From: a virus
Length of the DNA stretch: 36,587 bases
IMG/VR virus record: IMGVR_UViG_3300049846_000609
Span: 1-36,587 of that record
Strand: one strand, 5' to 3'
The notes below the pieces were generated by a model. It did no database searches. It was given only the letters and a program-made list of their open reading frames with translations, and was not told where the DNA came from. Positions 23,831-30,597 of the stretch are shown piece after piece; position 1 is the stretch's first letter, and every line of letters begins with the position of its first letter. Made by a program: the position numbers and the translations under genes.

Positions 23831-23856
23831 TGTACCTAACTAGCATATAGGTACAC
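23831..23856 (+). repeat. Terminal hairpin of array A
   Basis: TGTACCTA and TAGGTACA pair perfectly over 8 bases around ACTAGCATA. The left half is the cassette 8 core (CCTAAC); the right half TAGCATATAGGTACA recurs at the end of array B. No normal attC right arm is present. Confidence 0.6.
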
Positions 23857-23875
23857 TTTAAAAAATTCAACCAAG

Positions 23876-24118
23876 ATGGATAAGGTTAAGATACAGGAGA
23901 ATACGGATAAATTAATAGACTTTGTTTGCAGGAAGTTTGAGGCCGGAGAGCTTGACAATGACAGTTTGGTTGAACTTTTTAAACTAAGCGGTGATTATCT
24001 TAACTTAAAAACAATATCTTTGTATGCAAAAGATAATAACATGAGTTATGAAGGGGTTAAGAAATGCCGAAAGATAGAAGAGATACATGGCGTTAAATAC
24101 GTTATAGATAATGACTGA
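23876..24118 (+). CDS. Small HTH-like phage protein (80 aa)
   Basis: The C-terminal half YLNLKTISLYAKDNNMSYEGVKKCRKIEEIHGVKYVIDND reads like a small DNA-binding unit ('t.s.yak..n.SY.GV.k.r'), similar to excisionase-like proteins. The N-terminal half is acidic and helical. It follows array A with a normal leader and overlaps the next gene by eight bases, so it belongs to the phage early operon. Confidence 0.5.
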   Translation: MDKVKIQENTDKLIDFVCRKFEAGELDNDSLVELFKLSGDYLNLKTISLYAKDNNMSYEGVKKCRKIEEIHGVKYVIDND

Positions 24119-24452
24119 CTTAGAAAAAGCTTTAGACCACATAGCCCAGAACATAAAGTCATACAGGGAGCTAAAACCGGATGATGGGAATGGGATGGTG
24201 GAATGTTTACAGCAAATAACCCCTACTCTTTATTATCTGGAAGGAGAGAGGGCAAAGGCACATGAGAAATACCAGGGTATAATCCAACGTCTCATCTTAG
24301 ATGGTAACTCAGTATCAAGGGCAGAGAATGAAGCCCACGTACAAGTACCAGAGATGTATATGTTAAGGAAGTTAATAGATTCAGCCTACACCACCACAGA
24401 GGCTATTAGATCGCATCTAAGTTGGATTAAACAGGGATTAAATGGACAATAA
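24111..24452 (+). CDS. Uncharacterised helical early protein (113 aa)
   Basis: A helical protein: MTDLEKALDHIAQNIKSYRELKPDD..., then YLEGERAKAHEKYQGIIQRLILDGNSVSRAENEA and YMLRKLIDSAYTTTEAIRSHLSWIKQ. Such proteins are found next to ninG in phages of this kind, but I do not know their function. It overlaps both neighbours. Confidence 0.5.
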   Translation: MTDLEKALDHIAQNIKSYRELKPDDGNGMVECLQQITPTLYYLEGERAKAHEKYQGIIQRLILDGNSVSRAENEAHVQVPEMYMLRKLIDSAYTTTEAIRSHLSWIKQGLNGQ

Positions 24453-24666
24453 CGAAGCACGTAAAATACTAGAAGATTGGATAAGTCATAGTATGAAATA
24501 TACTGATAAAATGACCCTTCCTGTAAAAGACGAGAATATTTACAATGGTGTAAGTTCAGTTAAAAAAAAGCAAAAAGATGGTATTAGCGCAGAAGGTGAT
24601 GTAGAGTTCTATTCCTATTCATTCAAACATTTATTAAAAATAGCATACGATTTAAAAGATGCCTAA
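24442..24666 (+). CDS. Small uncharacterised early protein (74 aa)
   Basis: MDNNEARKILEDWISHSMKYTDKMTLP..., with a polar middle and a C-terminal helix (FKHLLKIAYDLKDA). It overlaps the previous stop by 11 bases and the ninG start by eight, so it is part of the same operon. No family is recognised. Confidence 0.45.
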   Translation: MDNNEARKILEDWISHSMKYTDKMTLPVKDENIYNGVSSVKKKQKDGISAEGDVEFYSYSFKHLLKIAYDLKDA

Positions 24667-25177
24667 GCAAAAGAAGTGTAAAGTATGCGGTGAATCATTT
24701 AACCAGAAGAACTCACTTCAGACTATATGTTCATATCAATGTTATGTTAAATTTACATCTAAAAAAGAAGTAGATAAGCGCATAAAAGAGATGAAGAGAA
24801 ACCTTCAAAAGCTATCAGATATTGAGGCTATTGCTAAAAGGGTCTTTCAGAAGTGGGTACGATTAAGAGATGAAGGCAGGGGCTGTGTTTCATGTGGTGG
24901 TCAGATAAACGACGGTGGGCATTATTACGAAGCCGGAAAGTACTCAGGTCTTATATTCGATGAGGATAACGTACACGGTCAATGTAGGCACTGTAATCGC
25001 TTTCTTAGTGGTAATCTAATTGAATACAGAAAAGGACTAATAAAGAGGTATGGAATGGATTTTATTTTTAACTTAGAGGAAAAATCAGACAAGTTTAGAG
25101 ATAAGAAATACACCAGGGAAGAGCTGGAAGAGATAATAAAAGAATACAAAGAACGGATTAAATGCTTGACGAAATAG
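24659..25177 (+). CDS. ninG: NinG/Rap-like recombination protein
   Basis: The 172-aa protein opens with a zinc-finger-type CKVCGESFNQKNSLQTICSYQCYVK (about 5-29), a charged helix, then CVSCGGQINDGGHYYEAGKYSG (about 79-100) and HGQCRHCNRFLSGNLIEYRKGL (about 110-130). This is the order of NinG of lambdoid phages, which acts on branched recombination intermediates. It lies between the two cassette arrays and overlaps a small membrane gene. High confidence in the family; the junction-nuclease activity is from the family. Confidence 0.9.
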   Translation: MPKQKKCKVCGESFNQKNSLQTICSYQCYVKFTSKKEVDKRIKEMKRNLQKLSDIEAIAKRVFQKWVRLRDEGRGCVSCGGQINDGGHYYEAGKYSGLIFDEDNVHGQCRHCNRFLSGNLIEYRKGLIKRYGMDFIFNLEEKSDKFRDKKYTREELEEIIKEYKERIKCLTK

Positions 25178-25302
25178 ACTACGAAATGGGAGACTTTTTT
25201 AATGCAATAGCTGAGAATCCTGGCAAGGCCATAATGATCGGCATACTTATATTTTTAGTATCTTCGGTACGGATATATATAAACTTAGGTAATAAAGAGT
25301 GA
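25162..25302 (+). CDS. Small single-span membrane protein (46 aa)
   Basis: It starts ATG 25162 inside the end of ninG and ends TGA 25300-25302. The sequence MLDEIDYEMGDFFNAIAENPGKAIMIG leads into a membrane span (IMIGILIFLVSSVRIYI, about 24-40). It is the last gene before array B. Confidence 0.5.
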   Translation: MLDEIDYEMGDFFNAIAENPGKAIMIGILIFLVSSVRIYINLGNKE

Positions 25303-25312
25303 GTGGTTATGA

Positions 25313-25369
25313 ATATAACGGTTTGCAGATTGGCGGTCGTTTTAATGCCGCCAATGTGTTGTTATGTAT
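25313..25369 (+). repeat. attC-like site 8
   Basis: ATATAACGG (25313-25321) and GTTATGTAT (25361-25369) bracket a short stem ATTGGCGG/CCGCCAAT (25329-25336 and 25348-25355). No cassette gene precedes it, so it is the left edge of array B. Confidence 0.65.
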
Positions 25370-25393
25370 CAGTTTAATTTTTAAAAAATAGCG

Positions 25394-26059
25394 ATGGCAA
25401 GAATTTTAATAGCCTGTGAAGAAAGCCAGGCAACAACAAAAGAGTTTAGAAAATTAGGACACGAAGCTTTTTCGTGCGATTTATTACCTTGTAGCGGTGG
25501 GCATCCTGAATGGCATTACCAGTGCGATATTTTTGAGGTAATAAATAAAGGTTGGGATTTAATGGTTGCACATCCACCATGCACATTTTTAACAGGGAGT
25601 GGTGTTCAATGGTTATCACATCCCGAAGATAAGGCTTTACCGTTTGAGGAACGCAGACCGCACCCGAAATACCCGAATAGGAGAAACGATATGTTAGATA
25701 GTGTGGAGTTTGTAAAAGCCTTATACAATGCACCTATTGAACATATAGCCATTGAAAACCCTGTTGGATTGTTGAGCAGTAGATGGCGAAAACCTGACCA
25801 AATTGTGCAACCATATATGTTTGGGGATGAAGCAACGAAAACGACTTGCTTATGGCTTAAAAATTTGCCTTTGTTGTTGCCTACTGAAATTGTAGGTAAA
25901 GGAGAAAGGACTGTTTTTGCTTCGGGCAAATCTCATCCAAAATGGTATGCAGATGCTTTGGCACAAGCTAAAACAAAACAGGAACGACAAACGTTGAGAA
26001 GCAAAACATTTCCAGGAATGGCAGAGGCTTTTGCATTACAGTGGGGAGGGATTTTTTAA
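25394..26059 (+). CDS. Cassette 9: cytosine-5 methyltransferase-like protein
   Basis: The 221-aa protein starts MARILIACEESQATTKEFRKLGHEAFSCDLLPC, an AdoMet-binding fold start. The HPPCTFLTGSG segment (about 60-70) has the Pro-Cys catalytic pair of cytosine-5 enzymes and IENPVGLL (about 119-126) the ENP-like motif. It matches a compact phage family usually annotated as DNA cytosine methyltransferase; it lacks the long target-recognition domain, so activity is uncertain. Its leader ends AATAGCGATG, the cassette-type context, and its ends pair. Confidence 0.7.
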   Translation: MARILIACEESQATTKEFRKLGHEAFSCDLLPCSGGHPEWHYQCDIFEVINKGWDLMVAHPPCTFLTGSGVQWLSHPEDKALPFEERRPHPKYPNRRNDMLDSVEFVKALYNAPIEHIAIENPVGLLSSRWRKPDQIVQPYMFGDEATKTTCLWLKNLPLLLPTEIVGKGERTVFASGKSHPKWYADALAQAKTKQERQTLRSKTFPGMAEAFALQWGGIF

Positions 26060-26070
26060 AAATTAAATTG

Positions 26071-26204
26071 TACATAACGTTGACGGCTTGCCGCTGGTGG
26101 GGCAATCGGAGACGAAAAGTTCAAACCACCACTAAACTTTAATAGTAGCACAAATGATGAATATACCACTTCACCCCCACTTGCGGCAAACCGATGTTAG
26201 CAGC
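26071..26204 (+). repeat. attC-like site 9
   Basis: TACATAACG (26071-26079) and GTTAGCAGC (26196-26204) enclose arms 26084-26102 (CGGCTTGCCGCTGGTGGGG) and 26175-26193, with 16 of 19 bases paired. The loop is long (72 bases) and contains the start codon of the next gene. Confidence 0.75.
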
Positions 26205-26855
26205 AGCCCTTCTATTCGGTTGCTCAATGCCGACTGTGTGGAGGTAATGAAAACTTTTGAGGACAAACAATTTGATTTGGCAATAGTTGACCCACCTTAT
26301 GGATTGAACTTTGGGGCGTTTAACAGAACAAACAAGGATAGCAACGGAAACCGCTATAAAGCCAATAAATACCACAATGGAGATTGGGATAAAGAAACGC
26401 CCCAAGATGAATACTGGGAACAATTATTTAGGGTAAGCAAAAATCAAATTGTTTGGGGCGGCAACTATTTCCCGCTACCACCTACGCAATGCTTTATATT
26501 TTGGTATAAGCAGAACCCTGTTGCAAATTTTGCTGATGGTGAATTGGCGTGGACTTCATTTAAAAAACCTGCACTTTGTTTTGATTACCGCTATTATGGA
26601 GGGCTACAAGGCAATACAAGTGCAGAGACGAAAATACACCCAACACAGAAGCCTAAACAGCTTTACAAGTGGATTTTAAGCAAATTTGCAACAGAAGGGC
26701 AAACGATACTTGACACTCATTTAGGTAGCGGTAATAGTGCCGTTGCAGCGTGGGAAGAAAAGTTTTCATTTGTCGGAATAGAAATAAACGAAACTTATTA
26801 CAATAATGCAGTTAAACACTTTCAGGAACAGTCGGCACAGACGAGGCTCTTTTAG
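26154..26855 (+). CDS. Cassette 10: beta-class DNA methyltransferase (N6A/N4C)
   Basis: The protein has DPPY at 46-49 (LAIVDPPYGLNFG), a HPTQKP motif (162-167) and the AdoMet loop DTHLGSGNSAVAA (187-199). The order IV before I is the beta class; DPPY suggests adenine-N6, although N4-cytosine cannot be excluded. The ATG 26154 lies inside attC-like site 9, upstream of the predicted crossover; a TTG at 26220-26222 (residue 23) would start within the cassette. It likely modifies phage DNA. It is the last cassette of array B. Confidence 0.85.
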   Translation: MMNIPLHPHLRQTDVSSSPSIRLLNADCVEVMKTFEDKQFDLAIVDPPYGLNFGAFNRTNKDSNGNRYKANKYHNGDWDKETPQDEYWEQLFRVSKNQIVWGGNYFPLPPTQCFIFWYKQNPVANFADGELAWTSFKKPALCFDYRYYGGLQGNTSAETKIHPTQKPKQLYKWILSKFATEGQTILDTHLGSGNSAVAAWEEKFSFVGIEINETYYNNAVKHFQEQSAQTRLF

Positions 26856-26861
26856 GGTTGC

Positions 26862-26884
26862 TGCTAACTAGCATATAGGCACAT
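26862..26884 (+). repeat. Terminal motif of array B
   Basis: TGCTAAC followed by TAGCATATAGGCACA repeats the motif at 23837-23855 (one T/C change). A partial hairpin TGCTA/TAGGCA can form with one bulge. No attC right arm follows. Confidence 0.6.
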
Positions 26885-26895
26885 ATTTAACACGC

Positions 26896-27192
26896 CTATC
26901 CCTCCTTGAAATCATCTAGCTTCTTTTTAAGCTCTTCCGGCTTAAGATTACAGTATGTTACATTCCCACTTAAAAACACCACCTCACTAAAATGCTTCTT
27001 ATTTGTCCTTCCCTTTGGGATGATACATTTAGGCTCTATCCTGGCGATGGGGTCTTGGGTTAAGTCCCAATATCCAGTACCTATCATAAAGTCATCTTTT
27101 AACTCGTTTCTCATTCTGTCCACTTCATCCACTTCTTCATCTAATAGAGAAGAGGTAACGGGGTAAATAATTTCTACTTCAAAAAATATCAT
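26896..27192 (-). CDS. Uncharacterised protein (98 aa)
   Basis: It starts with ATG 27192, overlapping the exonuclease stop by four bases. The protein, MIFFEVEIIYPVTSSLLDEEVDEV..., is a beta-strand-rich acidic protein with PIARIEPKCIIPKGRTNKKHFSEVVFLSG in the middle. It converges on the end of array B. No family known. Confidence 0.5.
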   Translation of the reverse strand: MIFFEVEIIYPVTSSLLDEEVDEVDRMRNELKDDFMIGTGYWDLTQDPIARIEPKCIIPKGRTNKKHFSEVVFLSGNVTYCNLKPEELKKKLDDFKEG

Positions 27193-28196
27193 CTTGGTGT
27201 TGAGCTTAATAGTTTACCTGATCGCTTTGTGGCCTTTCTTTTCCTTCCAGTAGCCCCACATTTACACCTGAACATCTCATAGACATTCATAGTAGTGTGG
27301 TATAGTTTGCCCATCATTGTTAACTCTGAGCCTCCACAGGTAGGGCATCTTTCCTTATCATCTAAGATATGAAGTCCGATATTCGGGTGAGGTTTAATAA
27401 AAGGCCTCATGGTTAAATAGGTCTGTTCGTGTATTCTGACATCGTTAATGTTATATTTCTCCATCTTCTTTAAGGCTGATTCATCGCCATTAAAGCACCC
27501 CCTCCATAGCTCCATGTCGGTGTGGGTTTTTTGAGGTAATTTAAGAACCTTATTTATATAGTCTAGTTTGTTAGAAGTGAAGTTAAAATGCTTCTTAGCA
27601 CTCTTTAAGGTGTCTATTGATATATACGGAAGTGGAGGGTTTAAACCGTGTATTAAAGCCCTTGTATTGATTCTTGGAAGGTCGAACCTGTCCCCGTTGT
27701 GGGTTACGACTATATCAGCATCGTTGAGCATATCTAATAGTGATTTAACTATCCTTTTGTCATTATTAGACTGCGCTTCTTTAGGGGTAACTCTTGCTGA
27801 ATAAACCTTAGTATCGAACAGCCATTTAGCAGCCCATGTAAGAATAAACCAATCCGATCTAATATTCTCTGTGCTTATGTTCTGATTCCATATCCCCCAA
27901 ATATTAGCTAATAAAGGGGCTGTTTCAATGTCAAGAATTAGAATCCTGCCATAAACTTCTTCCTGTCTGTATTCGGCTTTTACCGTGTTGTAAGTTAGTT
28001 TCCTTAGATAGGTCTTATCCCTTAATTCTTTCCGGCTGGATTCTCCGTTGCTACCTGTGTAATACTTCACAGAGCCTCTTGCGGAGTTTAGGTTTTTAAA
28101 ATGCCCATCCTTTAAAAGGAGTTTAGCTATCTGTAATTTTGTTAGAGTATCTCCGTACTTTTCGAGATACTTTTTTGTAATTTCATTTTTTGCCAT
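27189..28196 (-). CDS. DEDD-type 3'-5' exonuclease with zinc ribbon
   Basis: The 335-aa protein has a helix-turn-helix-like N terminus (about 5-60: KKYLEKYGDTLTKLQIAKLL). The nuclease core follows: ILDIETAPL (Asp89, Glu91), VVTHNGDRFDLPRI (Asp172) and NINDVRIHEQTYL (Asp252), the DEDD residues of the RNase H-like YprB/RNase_H_2 group. The C terminus has CPTCGG (284-289) and CKCG (311-314), a zinc ribbon. It probably trims or degrades nucleic acid. It forms an operon with the 98-aa gene. Confidence 0.8.
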   Translation of the reverse strand: MAKNEITKKYLEKYGDTLTKLQIAKLLLKDGHFKNLNSARGSVKYYTGSNGESSRKELRDKTYLRKLTYNTVKAEYRQEEVYGRILILDIETAPLLANIWGIWNQNISTENIRSDWFILTWAAKWLFDTKVYSARVTPKEAQSNNDKRIVKSLLDMLNDADIVVTHNGDRFDLPRINTRALIHGLNPPLPYISIDTLKSAKKHFNFTSNKLDYINKVLKLPQKTHTDMELWRGCFNGDESALKKMEKYNINDVRIHEQTYLTMRPFIKPHPNIGLHILDDKERCPTCGGSELTMMGKLYHTTMNVYEMFRCKCGATGRKRKATKRSGKLLSSTPR

Positions 28197-28214
28197 GCCT
28201 TAAGGCAAATATAA

Positions 28215-28718
28215 CTATTTATCTAACATCTTCCTAATCGTTTCGCCATTAGCTTTAGAGCCAACAGAAGACCCACGATGGAAGTTGATAATAGTCATAG
28301 CCACCCCTGTAACGGCAGCGTAAAGGCCATAAATACCAGTTAAATCAACACTTGAAGTCTTTACTATCTTTAGGGCTGTGCCTATTAGATAAAGCGTTAA
28401 AACACCCCATAATAAGACTACAAACGCATCTATGCAATAAGCTATGTTCTTGGATAACCAACTAGCCTTGTCCGATTCTTGGATTTTAACATTTGCATCC
28501 CTAGCCCCCTGAACGTCCTTTAATTGGCTGTCTAGTTCACTCTGAGCAATGGAGGCCATTTTCTCCTCATGTTCGTTTTGAATCCTTATTAGATCGGTTT
28601 TAAACTGTTCCTTCTCTTCTTTGCTTAGTGTTAGATTATCCACTAGCTTGTCTACGTTTTTAACAAGCTCAGAAGCACCCCCACTAAATACGTTCTTTAT
28701 AAAATTTGGTAACGGCAT
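28215..28718 (-). CDS. Holin-like protein (3TM GTA-type)
   Basis: The 167-aa protein has an acidic N-terminal half with a coiled segment, then two hydrophobic spans (YCIDAFVVLLWGVLTLYLIG about 95-114; IYGLYAAVTGVAMTIINF about 128-146) ending with IINFHRGSSVGSKA, a signature of the phage/GTA holin-3TM family. It sits beside the endolysin gene. Holins open the inner membrane to release the endolysin. Confidence 0.75.
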   Translation of the reverse strand: MPLPNFIKNVFSGGASELVKNVDKLVDNLTLSKEEKEQFKTDLIRIQNEHEEKMASIAQSELDSQLKDVQGARDANVKIQESDKASWLSKNIAYCIDAFVVLLWGVLTLYLIGTALKIVKTSSVDLTGIYGLYAAVTGVAMTIINFHRGSSVGSKANGETIRKMLDK

Positions 28719-28736
28719 AATTATTGATTATATTTG

Positions 28737-28791
28737 AGTGTACGACATCCCCCCTTCCCATTAGAACAGGACGCTTAGGGGTGTCTTTTTA
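28737..28791. other. Hairpin element sharing a motif with 13264-13373
   Basis: AGTGTACG (28737-28744) occurs here as it does at both ends of the 13264 element. GACATCCCC (28744-28752) pairs with GGGGTGTC (28778-28785), one bulge, and is followed by TTTTTATTTT on the plus strand, the look of an intrinsic terminator for antisense transcripts. On the minus strand it sits between the endolysin stop and the holin start. CAGGACG also occurs in both elements. Confidence 0.4.
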
Positions 28792-29205
28792 TTTTATCCT
28801 TAATGTTTGGTTTCTATTTCCTGCTTTAGAGAATGAGATGTGAACCCAATCGGGGCCTGTATCATCTCCGTATTCGTAAATAAGTTGGTCAAAGATTAAA
28901 TTAGCTTTAGCCCACTCGTAAAGCTTTTTATTCTCTTCTTTACTCCCTGCTGACATATCAATAGCCTCCCCCTTACAATGCTGTGAGGTTAGTGAACCTT
29001 TAACAGCTTCGTTTAAAGCTTTACCCCTAAAGAAAGAATTAATCTTTATAGGCTTACCATACCACTCTCTTAAAGGCTCAAAGCATTTCTCAGCCACTAA
29101 ACGCATACTAGCTAACTCCGTTTCATTAGGTATATTCTCTATTCCTAGCCTTTTAGCTGTAGCCGAGAACGTAGCCTCGTATTCAGATATATGTTTACTT
29201 ATCAT
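28789..29205 (-). CDS. M15-type peptidase endolysin
   Basis: The 138-aa protein carries the peptidase M15A zinc ligands: SQHCKGEAID with His76 and Asp83, and WVHIS with His122. The NSFFRGKALN segment (about 56-65) is the family's lead motif. Such enzymes cut peptide stems of peptidoglycan. It lies between a small membrane protein and the holin, a classic lysis cassette. Confidence 0.9.
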   Translation of the reverse strand: MISKHISEYEATFSATAKRLGIENIPNETELASMRLVAEKCFEPLREWYGKPIKINSFFRGKALNEAVKGSLTSQHCKGEAIDMSAGSKEENKKLYEWAKANLIFDQLIYEYGDDTGPDWVHISFSKAGNRNQTLRIK

Positions 29206-29428
29206 CTCTTATCTTTGTTTCACTTGGTAATATAGCTAAATGCTGTTTTGGGACTTCTGCCACACCTGGATTCTCTAACTTCTTCATCCTCCACTCTAAC
29301 AGAGCGTGTTCGGCTATATGAACTTTCATATCTGACTTCAGGTCATACCACATTGAAGCTATGGTTAAAGTAAATCCGATTAGTTTAACCATGTCAGTTG
29401 TAGTAAAAGTTAAGCTATCTAGTTTCAT
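29195..29428 (-). CDS. Small membrane protein of the lysis region
   Basis: The 77-aa protein has one span (MVKLIGFTLTIASMWYDL, about 13-30), then a charged helical tail (SDMKVHIAEHALLEWRMKKLE). It overlaps the endolysin by 11 bases and the SGNH gene by four. It could be a second holin or spanin-like helper. Confidence 0.5.
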   Translation of the reverse strand: MKLDSLTFTTTDMVKLIGFTLTIASMWYDLKSDMKVHIAEHALLEWRMKKLENPGVAEVPKQHLAILPSETKIRDDK

Positions 29429-30597
29429 AAATAAGTAAGTATATTGTCCCTAATTTTATTTGAACCAGCTACACTAAAATGTATAGTATCAGCAGAACAA
29501 TCAGTACCGATTGTCCATCCTGAAGGTTCAGGTATTACCCTACTAGCATAAGTAGAACTAATCCATGTACTTAAAGCCGATTGATTAATAGGTGTTTCAC
29601 TTACAGGTAATTGATGCCATACCGTAATTCCTGCCCCCTGTAATTGACTTACTATACTAGCATAATTAGCCTGCCAAGTTCCTGAAGGAACCGAATACGC
29701 TAAGTCATTCCTTCCAATAAATATAATTACATTCTCAGGTCTTTTAGCTAATGTTTCAGGCAAAGCATTAAGTAAGTCCTGAGTAACGTTCCCAGAACCT
29801 GAAGATACCTGTACAATCTTATTTCTCGTTGAGGCTATTTGGTCAGCAAATCTATTTGCAAATGTGCTTACATAATAACCTTCACTCTTTGAATCTCCAA
29901 AGATTGTAAGCCATCCGTACTTATACTCGTTATCGGTTAGCTTAATAGAATTAAGAGTGTAATTCCCTTTGTAATTCCACATACACACCTGACTAACATT
30001 AGGGTAAATAGTTCCTACCGCACCTGGGTCAACAAGTCCAGTACTATTAGTATAAGTAGTGGTCATTGTTCCACCCTGTGTAAGATTGTTAGTAGTGAAC
30101 GTAATAGTATCTTCATTGAAAGTTATTAAACATTCAACCTGATCGCCATTTGATAAAGTCAATCTCCCAGCTCCACTATCAGCAACAGGAACACCGCTTG
30201 ATGGATCATTACAGTAAATCTCATGATATCCTTTATAAGAATCATTAGAAGTCCACAAGGCACAACTAAAAGAAGGCTTTGATGAGAACGTGGAAACACC
30301 CCTAACTCCTATTCCAAACAGAACATCATTGGCAGATACAGAAACCGTTACAACTGCCCTAATGGTGAAGTTCTCAGTTTGAAAAGTCCATTGGTTATAC
30401 CTTATAAGGCTTTCAAAACTTCCAGTTGCTCTATTGTACTGAATATTATTAGCGTTATAAGTTATCGTAGCTCCTGTTCCTTCTTCTGTCCAATTAGAGG
30501 AATTAAAGTCATCAGCAAACACCTGACCGTAAACAACAGGTGAATGATTTTTCCCACGCTTTAAACAAGGACTTATCCCTAAACCTATTCCCGGCAT
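29425..30597 (-). CDS. SGNH-hydrolase tail fibre/spike
   Basis: The 390-aa protein has a beta-rich N-terminal part (about 1-225) and an SGNH hydrolase domain at the C terminus. TIFGDSKSEGY holds nucleophile Ser236 in a GDS motif; GSGNV (about 267-271) and IGRND (Asn297) give the oxyanion-hole Gly and Asn; DTIHFS gives Asp370 and His373. Such domains remove acyl groups from surface polysaccharides. It is probably a receptor-processing spike. It shares a base with the upstream gene. Confidence 0.85.
   Translation of the reverse strand: MPGIGLGISPCLKRGKNHSPVVYGQVFADDFNSSNWTEEGTGATITYNANNIQYNRATGSFESLIRYNQWTFQTENFTIRAVVTVSVSANDVLFGIGVRGVSTFSSKPSFSCALWTSNDSYKGYHEIYCNDPSSGVPVADSGAGRLTLSNGDQVECLITFNEDTITFTTNNLTQGGTMTTTYTNSTGLVDPGAVGTIYPNVSQVCMWNYKGNYTLNSIKLTDNEYKYGWLTIFGDSKSEGYYVSTFANRFADQIASTRNKIVQVSSGSGNVTQDLLNALPETLAKRPENVIIFIGRNDLAYSVPSGTWQANYASIVSQLQGAGITVWHQLPVSETPINQSALSTWISSTYASRVIPEPSGWTIGTDCSADTIHFSVAGSNKIRDNILTYL

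Larger units (their letters stand above)
20534..23856 (+). mobile_element. Integron-like gene-cassette array A (eight cassettes)
   Basis: Eight short plus-strand genes are each followed by a palindromic attC-like site: an RYYYAAC core, a long imperfect inverted repeat, then a GTTA core. Seven sites lie between them, preceded by a short half-site and closed by a hairpin at 23831-23856. The two ends of most cassettes are complementary for 9-26 bases. No integrase gene lies inside. This is what an integrase-less attC cluster looks like; its presence in a phage genome is unusual. Confidence 0.8.
25313..26884 (+). mobile_element. Integron-like gene-cassette array B (two cassettes)
   Basis: Two methyltransferase-type genes with attC-like sites at 25313-25369 and 26071-26204, then a terminal motif at 26862-26884 shared with array A. 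Cassette ends are complementary as in array A. Both genes face the same way as the early operon. The block ends 12 bases before a converging minus-strand gene. Confidence 0.78.

Noticed and set aside
25311-25379. Short frame MNITVCRLAVVLMPPMCC in attC-like site 8
   Set aside because: It reads through the palindrome and has no independent support.
20534-26884. CRISPR array
   Set aside because: Repeats are long palindromes separated by genes, not short repeats with uniform spacers; no cas gene is present.
28744-28785. Pistol-ribozyme-like string CCCTAAGCGT
   Set aside because: The CCCC is already paired in the local hairpin and the needed pseudoknot loop is not present.
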